From the NCBI RefSeq assembly GCF_050563525.1, contig NZ_JBNXUN010000001.1:186001-250000 (forward strand): a stretch of 64,000 nucleotides of DNA, in the 5' to 3' direction. This document shows positions 35,275 to 42,296 of the stretch, one piece after another. The translations under genes were made by a program, and so were the position numbers. Below the pieces are notes generated by a model. The model had not been told where the DNA came from and searched no databases. It saw only the letters and a list, made by a program, of their open reading frames with translations. The first letter of the stretch is position 1; each line of letters opens with the position of its first letter. This DNA comes from Falsiroseomonas sp050563525 (GTDB taxonomy: Bacteria; Pseudomonadota; Alphaproteobacteria; Acetobacterales; Acetobacteraceae).

Positions 35275-36216
35275 ATGAAGCAGAACAATTCAGGCTGGCA
35301 CCGTCGGCCTGTCCGGCCACTTGCCGCCGTTGCCGGGTTGCTGGCCCTGCTGGTCGCGCCGGTGCAGGCGGCGCCCATCGTGGGCGTGGTCGGCCAGCGC
35401 ACCTTGGTGGGCTTCGATTCCGCCACGCCGTCCAACGTGACCGATACGCTGGAGATCACCGGCATCGGCAACGACACCATCCGCGGCATCGACTTCCGCC
35501 CCGCCACCGGCGAGCTTTTCGCCATTGGCCAATCCGGCGGGCTCTACAACGTCAACACCGTCACCGGGGCCGCCACCTCCGTCGGCAGCGGCGTCCCGCT
35601 GCCCGGCGGCACTTTCGAGGTCGGGTTCTCCTTCAACCCGACCGTCGACCGCATCCGCGTCACCACCGCCGACGACGTGAACCGGCGGGTCAACCCGATC
35701 GATGGCACCACCATCATCGACGGCCCGATCGCCTTCACGCCCGGGGACCCGAATGCCGGTACCAACCCCACCGTCACCGGGGTCGCCTACACCAACCAGG
35801 TCGCCGGCATGGTCGGCAGCACCATGCTGTACGGCCTGGATGCCGCCACGTCGTCGCTGGTGACGATCAACCCGGCCAATGCCGGCGCCGTCTCCACCGT
35901 GGGATCGCTCGGCATCCAGCTGTTTGGACCGGGCACCGGCTTCGGCAACGGCTTCGACATCGATGGGGAGACCGGCATCGCCTATGCCAGCCTGCTCAAC
36001 GCCGTCGGCGGCACGGGGCCGCAGGGCCTGTTCACCATCGACCTCGCGACCGGTGCCGCCTCCTTCCTCGGCAGCTTCGGGATGAACACGGTGCGGGAGA
36101 TCACGGTCGGCCAGCTCGGCGCCGTGGCGGTGCCGGAGCCGGCGTCCCTCGCTTTGTTCGGCGCGGGGCTGATGGGCCTGCTCGCTCTGCGTCGTCGCCA
36201 GCGCACGACCACCTGA
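35275..36216 (+). CDS. DUF4394 domain protein with PEP-CTERM sorting signal
   Basis: Exported protein of 313 residues; the ATG at 35275 follows a GAGGAG by six bases (an ATG three bases earlier is too close). The signal peptide spans about residues 12-32 (PLAAVAGLLALLVAPVQAAP). The body is DUF4394, with repeats of the type GIDFRPATGELFAIGQSGGLYNVN, TTADDVNRRVNP, and GLFTIDLATGAASFLG. The C terminus is VPEPASLALFGAGLMGLLAL followed by Arg-rich residues: a PEP motif, membrane helix and basic tail, the exosortase substrate signal. It is probably processed by an exosortase, which is not encoded in the window. The role is unknown, presumably in biofilm or surface matrix. Confidence 0.93.
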   Translation: MKQNNSGWHRRPVRPLAAVAGLLALLVAPVQAAPIVGVVGQRTLVGFDSATPSNVTDTLEITGIGNDTIRGIDFRPATGELFAIGQSGGLYNVNTVTGAATSVGSGVPLPGGTFEVGFSFNPTVDRIRVTTADDVNRRVNPIDGTTIIDGPIAFTPGDPNAGTNPTVTGVAYTNQVAGMVGSTMLYGLDAATSSLVTINPANAGAVSTVGSLGIQLFGPGTGFGNGFDIDGETGIAYASLLNAVGGTGPQGLFTIDLATGAASFLGSFGMNTVREITVGQLGAVAVPEPASLALFGAGLMGLLALRRRQRTTT

Positions 36217-36227
36217 GCCGATAGGCA

Positions 36228-36253
36228 CGGAGCCGGGAGACATCCCGGCTCCG
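36228..36253 (+). terminator. Perfect 11-base hairpin after the PEP-CTERM gene
   Basis: CGGAGCCGGGA (36228-36238) and its exact complement (36243-36253) face each other around GACA, 12 bases past the stop codon. It is followed by only TTG rather than a T-run. It is likely the transcription end of the monocistronic PEP-CTERM gene. Confidence 0.65.
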
Positions 36254-36367
36254 TTGCCCAGGCCTCTGCCGGCAATTCGCGGGTCGATCGGTAGGCGAGC
36301 CGCGCTCGGGGCTGGAATGCTTCGGGACCCGCCATTAGAAGCGGTTCAGCCGAGGACACGACCAACG

Positions 36368-36817
36368 ATGCTGATCCGCCAGGACCGCGCCATGACCGCC
36401 ATCGCGGTGATGCTCGATGTCGCCTTCCATGCCGGACCCGGGCAGGAGGTGACGGCCGGCGCGGATGTCGCGGTGCGCCTGTCCGCCGCACGGCGCGGCA
36501 TCGAGCCGGTGTTCCAGGCCCTGTCACGCGCCGGGCTGCTGGACAGCATTCGCGGGCCGCGCGGCGGCTACCGGCTCGCCCGTCATCCGCAGGATATTAC
36601 GCTGGAGGAAGTGGTCGAGGCGGTGACCGAGCCAGCCGAGGCAGAGGAGGACCGCCCCGGGCGCCTCCACGCCGCCGTCACGGCCCCGCTCTGGCAGGAA
36701 CTGGCCCGGACGGTCCGAGAAAGACTCGCCGCCCAGACCCTGGACGACCTGCTCCGTCGCGCCGCCGCGGCCGGCCCGGAGGCGCCGGCAGCGGAACAGC
36801 GGACCTGCGTGGCCTGA
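36368..36817 (+). CDS. Rrf2-family transcriptional regulator
   Basis: Winged-helix regulator of 149 residues from the ATG at 36368, after an AGGA-containing site. The start MLIRQDRAMTAIAVMLDVAF and the wing LDSIRGPRGGYRLARHPQDITLEEVVEAV (about residues 58-86) follow the Rrf2 fold. The three-cysteine Fe-S ligand set of IscR/NsrR members is absent; the only cysteine is third from the end. So it is a non-Fe-S Rrf2 protein, or senses something else. It lies between the PEP-CTERM gene and the convergent YidB-like gene (6-base gap). Confidence 0.88.
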   Translation: MLIRQDRAMTAIAVMLDVAFHAGPGQEVTAGADVAVRLSAARRGIEPVFQALSRAGLLDSIRGPRGGYRLARHPQDITLEEVVEAVTEPAEAEEDRPGRLHAAVTAPLWQELARTVRERLAAQTLDDLLRRAAAAGPEAPAAEQRTCVA

Positions 36818-36823
36818 AGCGGA

Positions 36824-37243
36824 TTACCCCGGCAGGCGGCCATCCGGCGTGTAGTGGTCCACCGCGCCCGGCAGGTCCCGCGTCAGGCGGGCCAGGATCT
36901 CGGCGCGGGACAGACCGGTCTGCTTCGCCAGTTCGTCCAGCGTATCGGCGCCCACCGCGCGTTCCAGCTGGTCCGGCGCCAACTCGCGGTTCGGGCCCTG
37001 GGCAACCCAGGAATCGGCGGTCTCGCCATACCCGGTCTGGCGGAAGCGGTCGACCAGATCGCGCAGGCCGCCGCTGAGGATGTTGCCGATGCCGCCCTGG
37101 GCCGGTTCTGGCTGTCCTGGCGCCCGCGTGGCGCCGCCGCTGGTCGCACCGGCCAGCATTTCCGAAATCTTGTCGCGGTTCTGGTAGCCTGCGATGGCGA
37201 GGACGCCCAGCAGGGCGGTCATGGAGGGAAAGCCGCGGCTCAT
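36824..37243 (-). CDS. YidB-like DUF937 family protein
   Basis: Protein of 139 residues from the ATG at 37243. The N-terminal segment MSRGFPSMTALLGVLAIAGYQN is followed by NRDKISEMLAGA, the Gly-rich GGIGNILSGGLRDLVDRFRQTG and then SWVAQGPNRELAPDQLERAVGAD and LDELAKQTGLSRAEILARL. This matches the YidB/DUF937 family of unknown function. It follows the GntR gene by 74 bases on the same strand, so it could be co-transcribed with it. Confidence 0.85.
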   Translation of the reverse strand: MSRGFPSMTALLGVLAIAGYQNRDKISEMLAGATSGGATRAPGQPEPAQGGIGNILSGGLRDLVDRFRQTGYGETADSWVAQGPNRELAPDQLERAVGADTLDELAKQTGLSRAEILARLTRDLPGAVDHYTPDGRLPG

Positions 37244-37317
37244 CTGGTGTCTCCCGTTGGAACTGGTTGCCGTAACAACTCCGTGCCCAGCTTCGGGTTC
37301 CGCCGGCGCCGCCTCGG

Positions 37318-37998
37318 TCAGTCCGCCCCCGGCGCCGCGAAGGGCACGCCGACGGTGCGCACCAGCCACGCCAGGCGATGTCGCTGCGCCGCCTGGGCAT
37401 GGGCGCGGGAGGCCGCTTCCGCCGCCTCGCCATCGCGGGCCCGCAATGCCGCGAGGATCGCCAGGTGCTCCGCATGGGCCGCCTCGGCGCGGCCGGCGAC
37501 AGTCAGCAGGCTCGGCAGCAGCGCCATGGTGGCGGAAAGCTGTTCCAGGCTGCGCAGCAGGTAGCGGTTGTGGGCTGCCAGATACAGCAGGCCGTGCAGC
37601 CGCTGGTTGGTTTCCGCCAGGGCCCGCGCATCAGCGAACAGCGCCGGCTCGCTCGCCACCAGCTCGGCCATGGCGCCGATCTCGGTCGGGCTGGCGTGCT
37701 GCGCGGCTAGGCGCGCGGCGGCGCCTTCCAGCACCTCCCGCATCACATACAGCTCGACCACCTGCTGGTGGTCCGGGCGTGTCACGGTCAGGCCGCGACG
37801 AGGTTCGTGCGTCAGAAGCCCTTCCGACTCCAGCCGGGCGATCGCCTGCCGGACCGGCGTGCGGGAGACGCCGAAGCGGGCGGCGAGGTCGGTTTCCGTC
37901 AGGCGCAGGCCAGGCACCAGCGTGCCCTCCCGGATCGCGGCGCGGATGCGGCCATAGGCTTCCTGGCCCAGGTCGCGGGGGGGCTGCGGCATGTCCAT
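37318..37998 (-). CDS. GntR-family regulator, FadR/FCD subgroup
   Basis: Regulator of 226 residues. I start it at the ATG at 37998 (MDMPQPPRDLGQEAYGRIRA); an upstream ATG at 38025 in frame is possible. The wHTH domain has YGRIRAAIREGTLVPGLRL, TDLAARFGVSRTPVRQAIARLESEGLL and RRGLTVTRP. The C-terminal FCD domain has LHGLLYLAAHNRYLLRSLE and AHAEHLAILAAL, with metal-site histidines. FCD regulators sense organic acids; its divergent neighbour tcuA suggests control of tricarballylate/citrate-type oxidation. A tandem repeat operator candidate lies between the two genes. Confidence 0.9.
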   Translation of the reverse strand: MDMPQPPRDLGQEAYGRIRAAIREGTLVPGLRLTETDLAARFGVSRTPVRQAIARLESEGLLTHEPRRGLTVTRPDHQQVVELYVMREVLEGAAARLAAQHASPTEIGAMAELVASEPALFADARALAETNQRLHGLLYLAAHNRYLLRSLEQLSATMALLPSLLTVAGRAEAAHAEHLAILAALRARDGEAAEAASRAHAQAAQRHRLAWLVRTVGVPFAAPGAD

Positions 37999-38034
37999 GC
38001 CGACCACATACCATGCGCCGCCCATCTGGACATC

Positions 38035-38053
38035 AGTGGATACGAGTGGATAC
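38035..38053. repeat. Tandem direct repeat, candidate operator between gntR and tcuA
   Basis: AGTGGATAC occurs twice, at 38035-38043 and 38045-38053, a period of 10 bases (one helical turn). It sits in the 78-base divergent gap between the regulator and tcuA. TGGATAC-like half sites fit the GntR/FCD type of site, although those are usually inverted rather than direct. Confidence 0.5.
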
Positions 38054-38076
38054 AAGGATCTCCTGATTCGGGAGAC

Positions 38077-39483
38077 ATGGGACAGATGCCTGATTTCGCC
38101 CGCGTCTACGACGTGCTGGTGGTCGGCGGCGGCAATGCGGCGCTGTGTGCGGCCATCACGGCGCGCCGCGCCGGCGCCTCGGTGATCCTCTGCGAGGCAT
38201 CTCCCCCGCCGATGCGCGGCGGCAATTCCCGCCACACCCGCAACCTGCGCGCCCTGCATCCCGGCCCCACGAAGGTGCTGACCGACAGCTACCTCGAGGA
38301 GGAATACTGGGACGACCTCAACCGCGTCACCGGCGGCCGGACCAACGAGGATCTGGCGCGGATGTGCATCCGGGCGAGCCAGCACGCGCCGGATTTCCTG
38401 GCGAGTTGCGGCGTGGTGTTCCAGCCCTCCCTGTCCGGCACCCTGTCCCTGTCCCGCACCAACGCCTTCTTCCTCGGCGGCGGCAAGGCGCTGGTGAATG
38501 CGCTGTACCGGGAGGCGGGGCGCCTCGGCATCGTCACGCTGACGGATACCGAGGTACAGCATATCGAGGTGGAGGATGGCTTCGCCAGCGAGGCCATCGT
38601 CTCCCATTGCGGCTTTCCGCAGCGCATCCGCTTCAAGGCGCTGGTCGCGGCCAGCGGCGGCTTCCAGGCCAATCGCAACTGGCTGCGGGAGTATTGGGGC
38701 GACGCCGCCGACAACTTCCAGATCCGTGGCACGCCCTACGCGCAAGGCACGGTCCTGAAGGACCTGCTGGCGCAGGGCGTGCAGCAGGTCGGCGACCCGA
38801 CGCAGTTCCACGCGGTGGCGAACGACGCCCGCGCACCGATGGAGGATGGCGGGCTGGCCATGCGGCTGGACTGCGTGCCGTTCTCCCTGGTGGTGAACCG
38901 CGACGTGGAGCGCTTCTATGACGAGGGCGAGGATGTCTGGCCGAAGCGCTACGCCATCTGGGGCCGCCTGATCGCGCAGCAGCCGGGCCAGACGGCGCTG
39001 GCCGTCACCGACAGCCAGGCGGTGAGGAATTTCCTCCCCAGCGTCTATCCGCCCTACAAGGCGGACAGCATCGCCGGCATCGCGGCGCAGGCCGGCTTCG
39101 ACGCGGCGAAGCTGGAGAAGGTGGTCGCCGACTTCAACGCCGCGGTCCGCCCGGGCACCTTCACGCCGATGGTGCCCGACGACTGCCGGACCGAAGGCCT
39201 GACTCCGCCGAAAAGCCACTGGGCACGGCGCATCGAGAAGCCGCCCTTCTATGCCTACCCGCTGCGCCCCGGCATCACCTTCACCTTCCTCGGCGTGAAG
39301 GTGAACGACCGCGCCCGGGTGCTGATGGCGGATGGCAAGCCCTCGGCCAACATGTTCGCCAGTGGCGAGATCATGTCCGGGAACATCCTCGGGCAAGGCT
39401 ACCTGGCTGGTTTTGGAATGACGCTCGGCACCGTCTTCGGGCGGCTTGCCGGCGAGGAGGCCGCGCGCCATGTCCGCAACTGA
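38077..39483 (+). CDS. tcuA: Tricarballylate dehydrogenase-like FAD enzyme TcuA
   Basis: Flavoprotein of 468 residues in the fumarate-reductase/succinate-dehydrogenase flavoprotein family. It starts MGQMPDFARVYDVLVVGGGN; an ATG at 38086 is an alternative. Motifs are YDVLVVGGGNAALCAAITAR near residue 11, MRGGNSRHTRNLR near 46 (flavin-linked GGNSR), GGGKALVNALYREAGRLG near 130 and a C-terminal ASGEIMSGNILGQGYLAGFGMTLGT. TcuA oxidises tricarballylate to cis-aconitate and passes electrons to TcuB. Its gene end overlaps tcuB by 14 bases. Confidence 0.92.
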   Translation: MGQMPDFARVYDVLVVGGGNAALCAAITARRAGASVILCEASPPPMRGGNSRHTRNLRALHPGPTKVLTDSYLEEEYWDDLNRVTGGRTNEDLARMCIRASQHAPDFLASCGVVFQPSLSGTLSLSRTNAFFLGGGKALVNALYREAGRLGIVTLTDTEVQHIEVEDGFASEAIVSHCGFPQRIRFKALVAASGGFQANRNWLREYWGDAADNFQIRGTPYAQGTVLKDLLAQGVQQVGDPTQFHAVANDARAPMEDGGLAMRLDCVPFSLVVNRDVERFYDEGEDVWPKRYAIWGRLIAQQPGQTALAVTDSQAVRNFLPSVYPPYKADSIAGIAAQAGFDAAKLEKVVADFNAAVRPGTFTPMVPDDCRTEGLTPPKSHWARRIEKPPFYAYPLRPGITFTFLGVKVNDRARVLMADGKPSANMFASGEIMSGNILGQGYLAGFGMTLGTVFGRLAGEEAARHVRN

Positions 39484-40630
39484 GATGAGCAAGCTGGACC
39501 TGCTGGTGCAGGAAGCCGTCGATGCCGGCACGACGCCGCTGGAATCCGACGCCTACCAGGATGCCCGCCGCCAGATGGCGGTCTGCAACGCCTGCCGCTA
39601 CTGCGAGGGCTATTGCGCCGTGTTCCCGGCGATGGCGGCGCGGCGCGAGTTCGAGAAGGCGGACCTGACTCACCTCGCGAACCTCTGCCACAACTGCAAG
39701 GGCTGCTTCCACGCCTGCCAATACGCCCCGCCGCACGCCTTCGGCATCAACATCCCGGCGACCTTCGCGACCGTCCGGCAGGAGAGTTATGCCGAGTACG
39801 CCTGGCCGGCCGGCATGGGGCGCCTGTTCAATCGCAACGGCACGCTGCTGGTCGCCGCGACCACGATCCTGGTGACGCTGGCGCTGGTGCTGACGGTGGC
39901 GATCCGCGACCCGGACGTGCTGTTCTCCGCCCAGACTGGCACCGGCGCCTTCTTCCGCATCATCCCGCTCTGGCTCATCAACCTGCTGGCGGGTGGTACC
40001 TTCGGCTTCGCCATCCTTGCCATGGCAATGGGCGCGCTGCGCTACTGGCGCAGCACCGGCGGCATGGGCGGCACCTTCCAGCCGGCCCCCGTTGTGGATG
40101 CGGCGGTGGATGTGCTGACGTTGCGCAACCTCGGCGGCGGCGGGCATGGCTGCAACGACCTCGACGACAGTTTCGCGCAGCACCGGCGCTGGCTGCACCA
40201 GGCGATGTTCTTCGGCTTCATGCTGTGTTTCGCGGCCACCAGCACCGGCGCCATCTACCACCACGTCTTCGGCTGGCGCTCGCCGCACGCCTTCCTGTCG
40301 CTGCCGGTGCAGTTCGGCACCTGGGGCGGCGTGCTGCTGTGCATCGGCACGGCGGGGCTGCTGTGGGTGAAGACCGTCACGGACCCGGCGCCGGTCGCCC
40401 GCAAGCTGATGGGCGGGGAATACGCGCTGCTCGGCCTGCTGTTCCTGATCGGCTCCACCGGGCTGCTGCTGCTGGTGGTGCGGCATACCGGCGCCATGGG
40501 CATCATGCTGGCGCTGCATTTCGGGCTGGTGCTCGCCCTGTTCGTGGTGCTGCCCTATTCGAAGATGGTGCACGGGATCTACCGCGGCATCGCCCTGCTG
40601 CGGAATGCGCGGGAGAAGCGGCCGGCCTGA
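39470..40630 (+). CDS. tcuB: Tricarballylate/citrate utilisation membrane electron carrier TcuB
   Basis: Protein of 386 residues. The ATG at 39470 is preceded nine bases upstream by GAGGAGG, inside the tcuA end. The N-terminal half holds two [4Fe-4S] motifs, CNACRYCEGYC (near residue 39) and CHNCKGCFHAC (near 73). It is followed by about six membrane helices with histidines typical of haem b binding (HRRWLHQAMFFGFMLCF and YHHVFGW). TcuB passes TcuA electrons to the quinone pool. No tcuC permease or LysR-type tcuR accompanies it, unlike the Salmonella locus. Confidence 0.93.
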   Translation: MSATEMSKLDLLVQEAVDAGTTPLESDAYQDARRQMAVCNACRYCEGYCAVFPAMAARREFEKADLTHLANLCHNCKGCFHACQYAPPHAFGINIPATFATVRQESYAEYAWPAGMGRLFNRNGTLLVAATTILVTLALVLTVAIRDPDVLFSAQTGTGAFFRIIPLWLINLLAGGTFGFAILAMAMGALRYWRSTGGMGGTFQPAPVVDAAVDVLTLRNLGGGGHGCNDLDDSFAQHRRWLHQAMFFGFMLCFAATSTGAIYHHVFGWRSPHAFLSLPVQFGTWGGVLLCIGTAGLLWVKTVTDPAPVARKLMGGEYALLGLLFLIGSTGLLLLVVRHTGAMGIMLALHFGLVLALFVVLPYSKMVHGIYRGIALLRNAREKRPA

Positions 40631-40635
40631 TCAGG

Positions 40636-41511
40636 TCAGAGCCGCTCGCCGAACACCTCGAAGGCCGGCGCTTCGGCCACCCGCGCGGCGCAGAAGGCGG
40701 CGTCCCGCAGGTACAGCGTGTTCGGCGCGCCCGGCCCCGCGCGCGGCGTCAGGGCGCGGCGACGAGGATCGTAATCGAATGGCGCGAAGCCGTGCCGGCG
40801 CAGCGGGGCGTCCGGCTCCTCGCCGTAGCGGCTGCCATGGCCGGCGGTTTCGACGATCAGGGCACGCAGGGCCGGGTCCGCCAGGATGCGGGCGCCGCCG
40901 GCCAGGATGCGCGCCTCGAACCCCTCCACGTCCAGCTTCAGCAGCAGCGGCGTGCGCCCGGCGAAGGCGGCGTCGAGGGTCGTCACCGCCACCTCCACGG
41001 CCGCCTCCGCCTCCCCTGCCCGCAGCACGCGGTTCGCGGCGCCCCGCCCGGCGGTCAGGCGGAGCCGCCCCGGCGCTTCGCCCATCGCCACCGGCAGTAT
41101 GGTGACCAGTGCGGCCAGATCGTTCAGTCGGATGTTGTCGTGCAGGTGCGGCAGGGTCGCCGCGGCGGGCTCCACCGCCACCACCTCCGCCCCCGCGACA
41201 CCGGCCGCCAACAAGGCATAGACACCAATATTGGCGCCGATGTCGCCCATCAGGTCGCCCGGCCGCAGCAGGTGCAGGCAGAAGCCCATCTCGCGGTAAT
41301 CCGTCAGCCCGACATACCAGGCAGCGGTGGCGGAGGAGAGGCCGCGGCGCAGCAGCAGCCGCGTCGGCCCCACCAGCGGCACCACCATGGGCAGACCGGC
41401 CGCCCGCCCGCCAATCTGCCAGCGCAGCAGCCGCCCCAGCGCGGCCGCCCGATGCCGCCCGGCCAACTCGTGGCCGAGGATGAATCGCAGCAGGCGGAAT
41501 GGCACGCGCAT
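40636..41511 (-). CDS. FkbM-family methyltransferase
   Basis: About 291 residues from the ATG at 41511 (MRVPFRLLRFILGHELAGRH). The FkbM domain has GDIGANIGVYALLAAG (SAM-binding loop near residue 108), VVAVEPAAATLPHLHDNIRLND, and LLLKLDVEGFEARILAGG near 213. The N-terminal 85 residues have no recognisable motif. It probably methylates a hydroxyl on a glycan or secondary metabolite. It converges with tcuB, with a 5-base gap, and is divergent from the GST gene. Confidence 0.88.
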   Translation of the reverse strand: MRVPFRLLRFILGHELAGRHRAAALGRLLRWQIGGRAAGLPMVVPLVGPTRLLLRRGLSSATAAWYVGLTDYREMGFCLHLLRPGDLMGDIGANIGVYALLAAGVAGAEVVAVEPAAATLPHLHDNIRLNDLAALVTILPVAMGEAPGRLRLTAGRGAANRVLRAGEAEAAVEVAVTTLDAAFAGRTPLLLKLDVEGFEARILAGGARILADPALRALIVETAGHGSRYGEEPDAPLRRHGFAPFDYDPRRRALTPRAGPGAPNTLYLRDAAFCAARVAEAPAFEVFGERL

Positions 41512-41552
41512 CGCCGCTCTGGCATCCTCGATCTGGTTGCGAGGAACCAACA

Positions 41553-42161
41553 ATGCGGCACTTCTACGGCTGGGCAACCCCCAACTCCCAGCGCGTCTCC
41601 ATCATGCTGGAGGAATGCGGTCTGGATTATGCCGTGACCGGCGTGAATATCCGCGCCCGCCAGCAATTCGCGCCCGAGATCCTGGCGCTGAACCCCTACG
41701 GCAAGATCCCGATCCTGGTGGAGGAGGGCCGAGTCCTGTTTGAAAGCGGCGCCATCCTGCTGCACCTGGCGGAACGGCACAGTACCCTGCTGGGCGAGGA
41801 CCGACCCACCATGCTGTCCTGGCTGATGGTGGCGCTGACCTCGCTCGGCCCCTTCACCGGCCAGGCGCATCACTGGACCGATCTGGCGCCGGAGAAGCCG
41901 GAAGCCGCACGCGCACACAGCACGGCGCTGGTGGACCGGGTCTATCGCCTGCTCGACGCAAGGCTGGCGGAGGTGCCGCATCTGGCGGGACAGGCTTGCA
42001 CCATCGCCGACATCGCCGCCTACCCCTGGGTCGCGAAGCATGGCTGGGCCGCGCGCAGCCTGGACGCCACCCCGCACCTTGCCGCCTGGTTCGCCCGGAT
42101 GGGGGAGCGTCCGGCGGTGCGCCGCGGCATGGCGGTGCCGGCCGGGGCGCGGCTGGAGTAG
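41553..42161 (+). CDS. Glutathione S-transferase
   Basis: GST of 202 residues from the ATG at 41553, after a GAGGAAC site. The N-terminal domain has FYGWATPNSQRVSIMLEECG near residue 4 and the Pro-containing ALNPYGKIPILVE plus FESGAILLHLAER (Glu-Ser pair near residue 64). The C-terminal domain holds LAGQACTIADIAAYPWVA, the N-capping box. Glutathione conjugation is likely; the substrate is unknown. Confidence 0.92.
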   Translation: MRHFYGWATPNSQRVSIMLEECGLDYAVTGVNIRARQQFAPEILALNPYGKIPILVEEGRVLFESGAILLHLAERHSTLLGEDRPTMLSWLMVALTSLGPFTGQAHHWTDLAPEKPEAARAHSTALVDRVYRLLDARLAEVPHLAGQACTIADIAAYPWVAKHGWAARSLDATPHLAAWFARMGERPAVRRGMAVPAGARLE

Positions 42162-42218
42162 GGGCCGGCCGCGCGGGGCAACTTTTCCGCGCGTGCCTCG
42201 TCAACCATAACCAGATAT

Positions 42219-42237
42219 GCTGCACCGCCGTTGCAGC
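42219..42237. promoter_or_regulatory. Inverted repeat GCTGCA-N7-TGCAGC upstream of the DUF3141 gene
   Basis: Two exact 6-base arms (42219-42224 and 42232-42237) lie 60 bases before the DUF3141 start. Known PHA regulators (PhaR/AniA) bind CTGC/GCAG-type sites, so this could be such an operator, though the published spacing is shorter. Confidence 0.4.
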
Positions 42238-42296
42238 CCTCTTTGCCATGGCGAGGCCGCGACCAAACAGGACGTGGCGATCCGAGGATGACCGGG

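Noticed and set aside
37318..39531. Minus-strand frame of 737 codons reaching past the GntR start
   Set aside because: Only the last 226 codons match a regulator. The upstream part is antisense to tcuA and has no motif.
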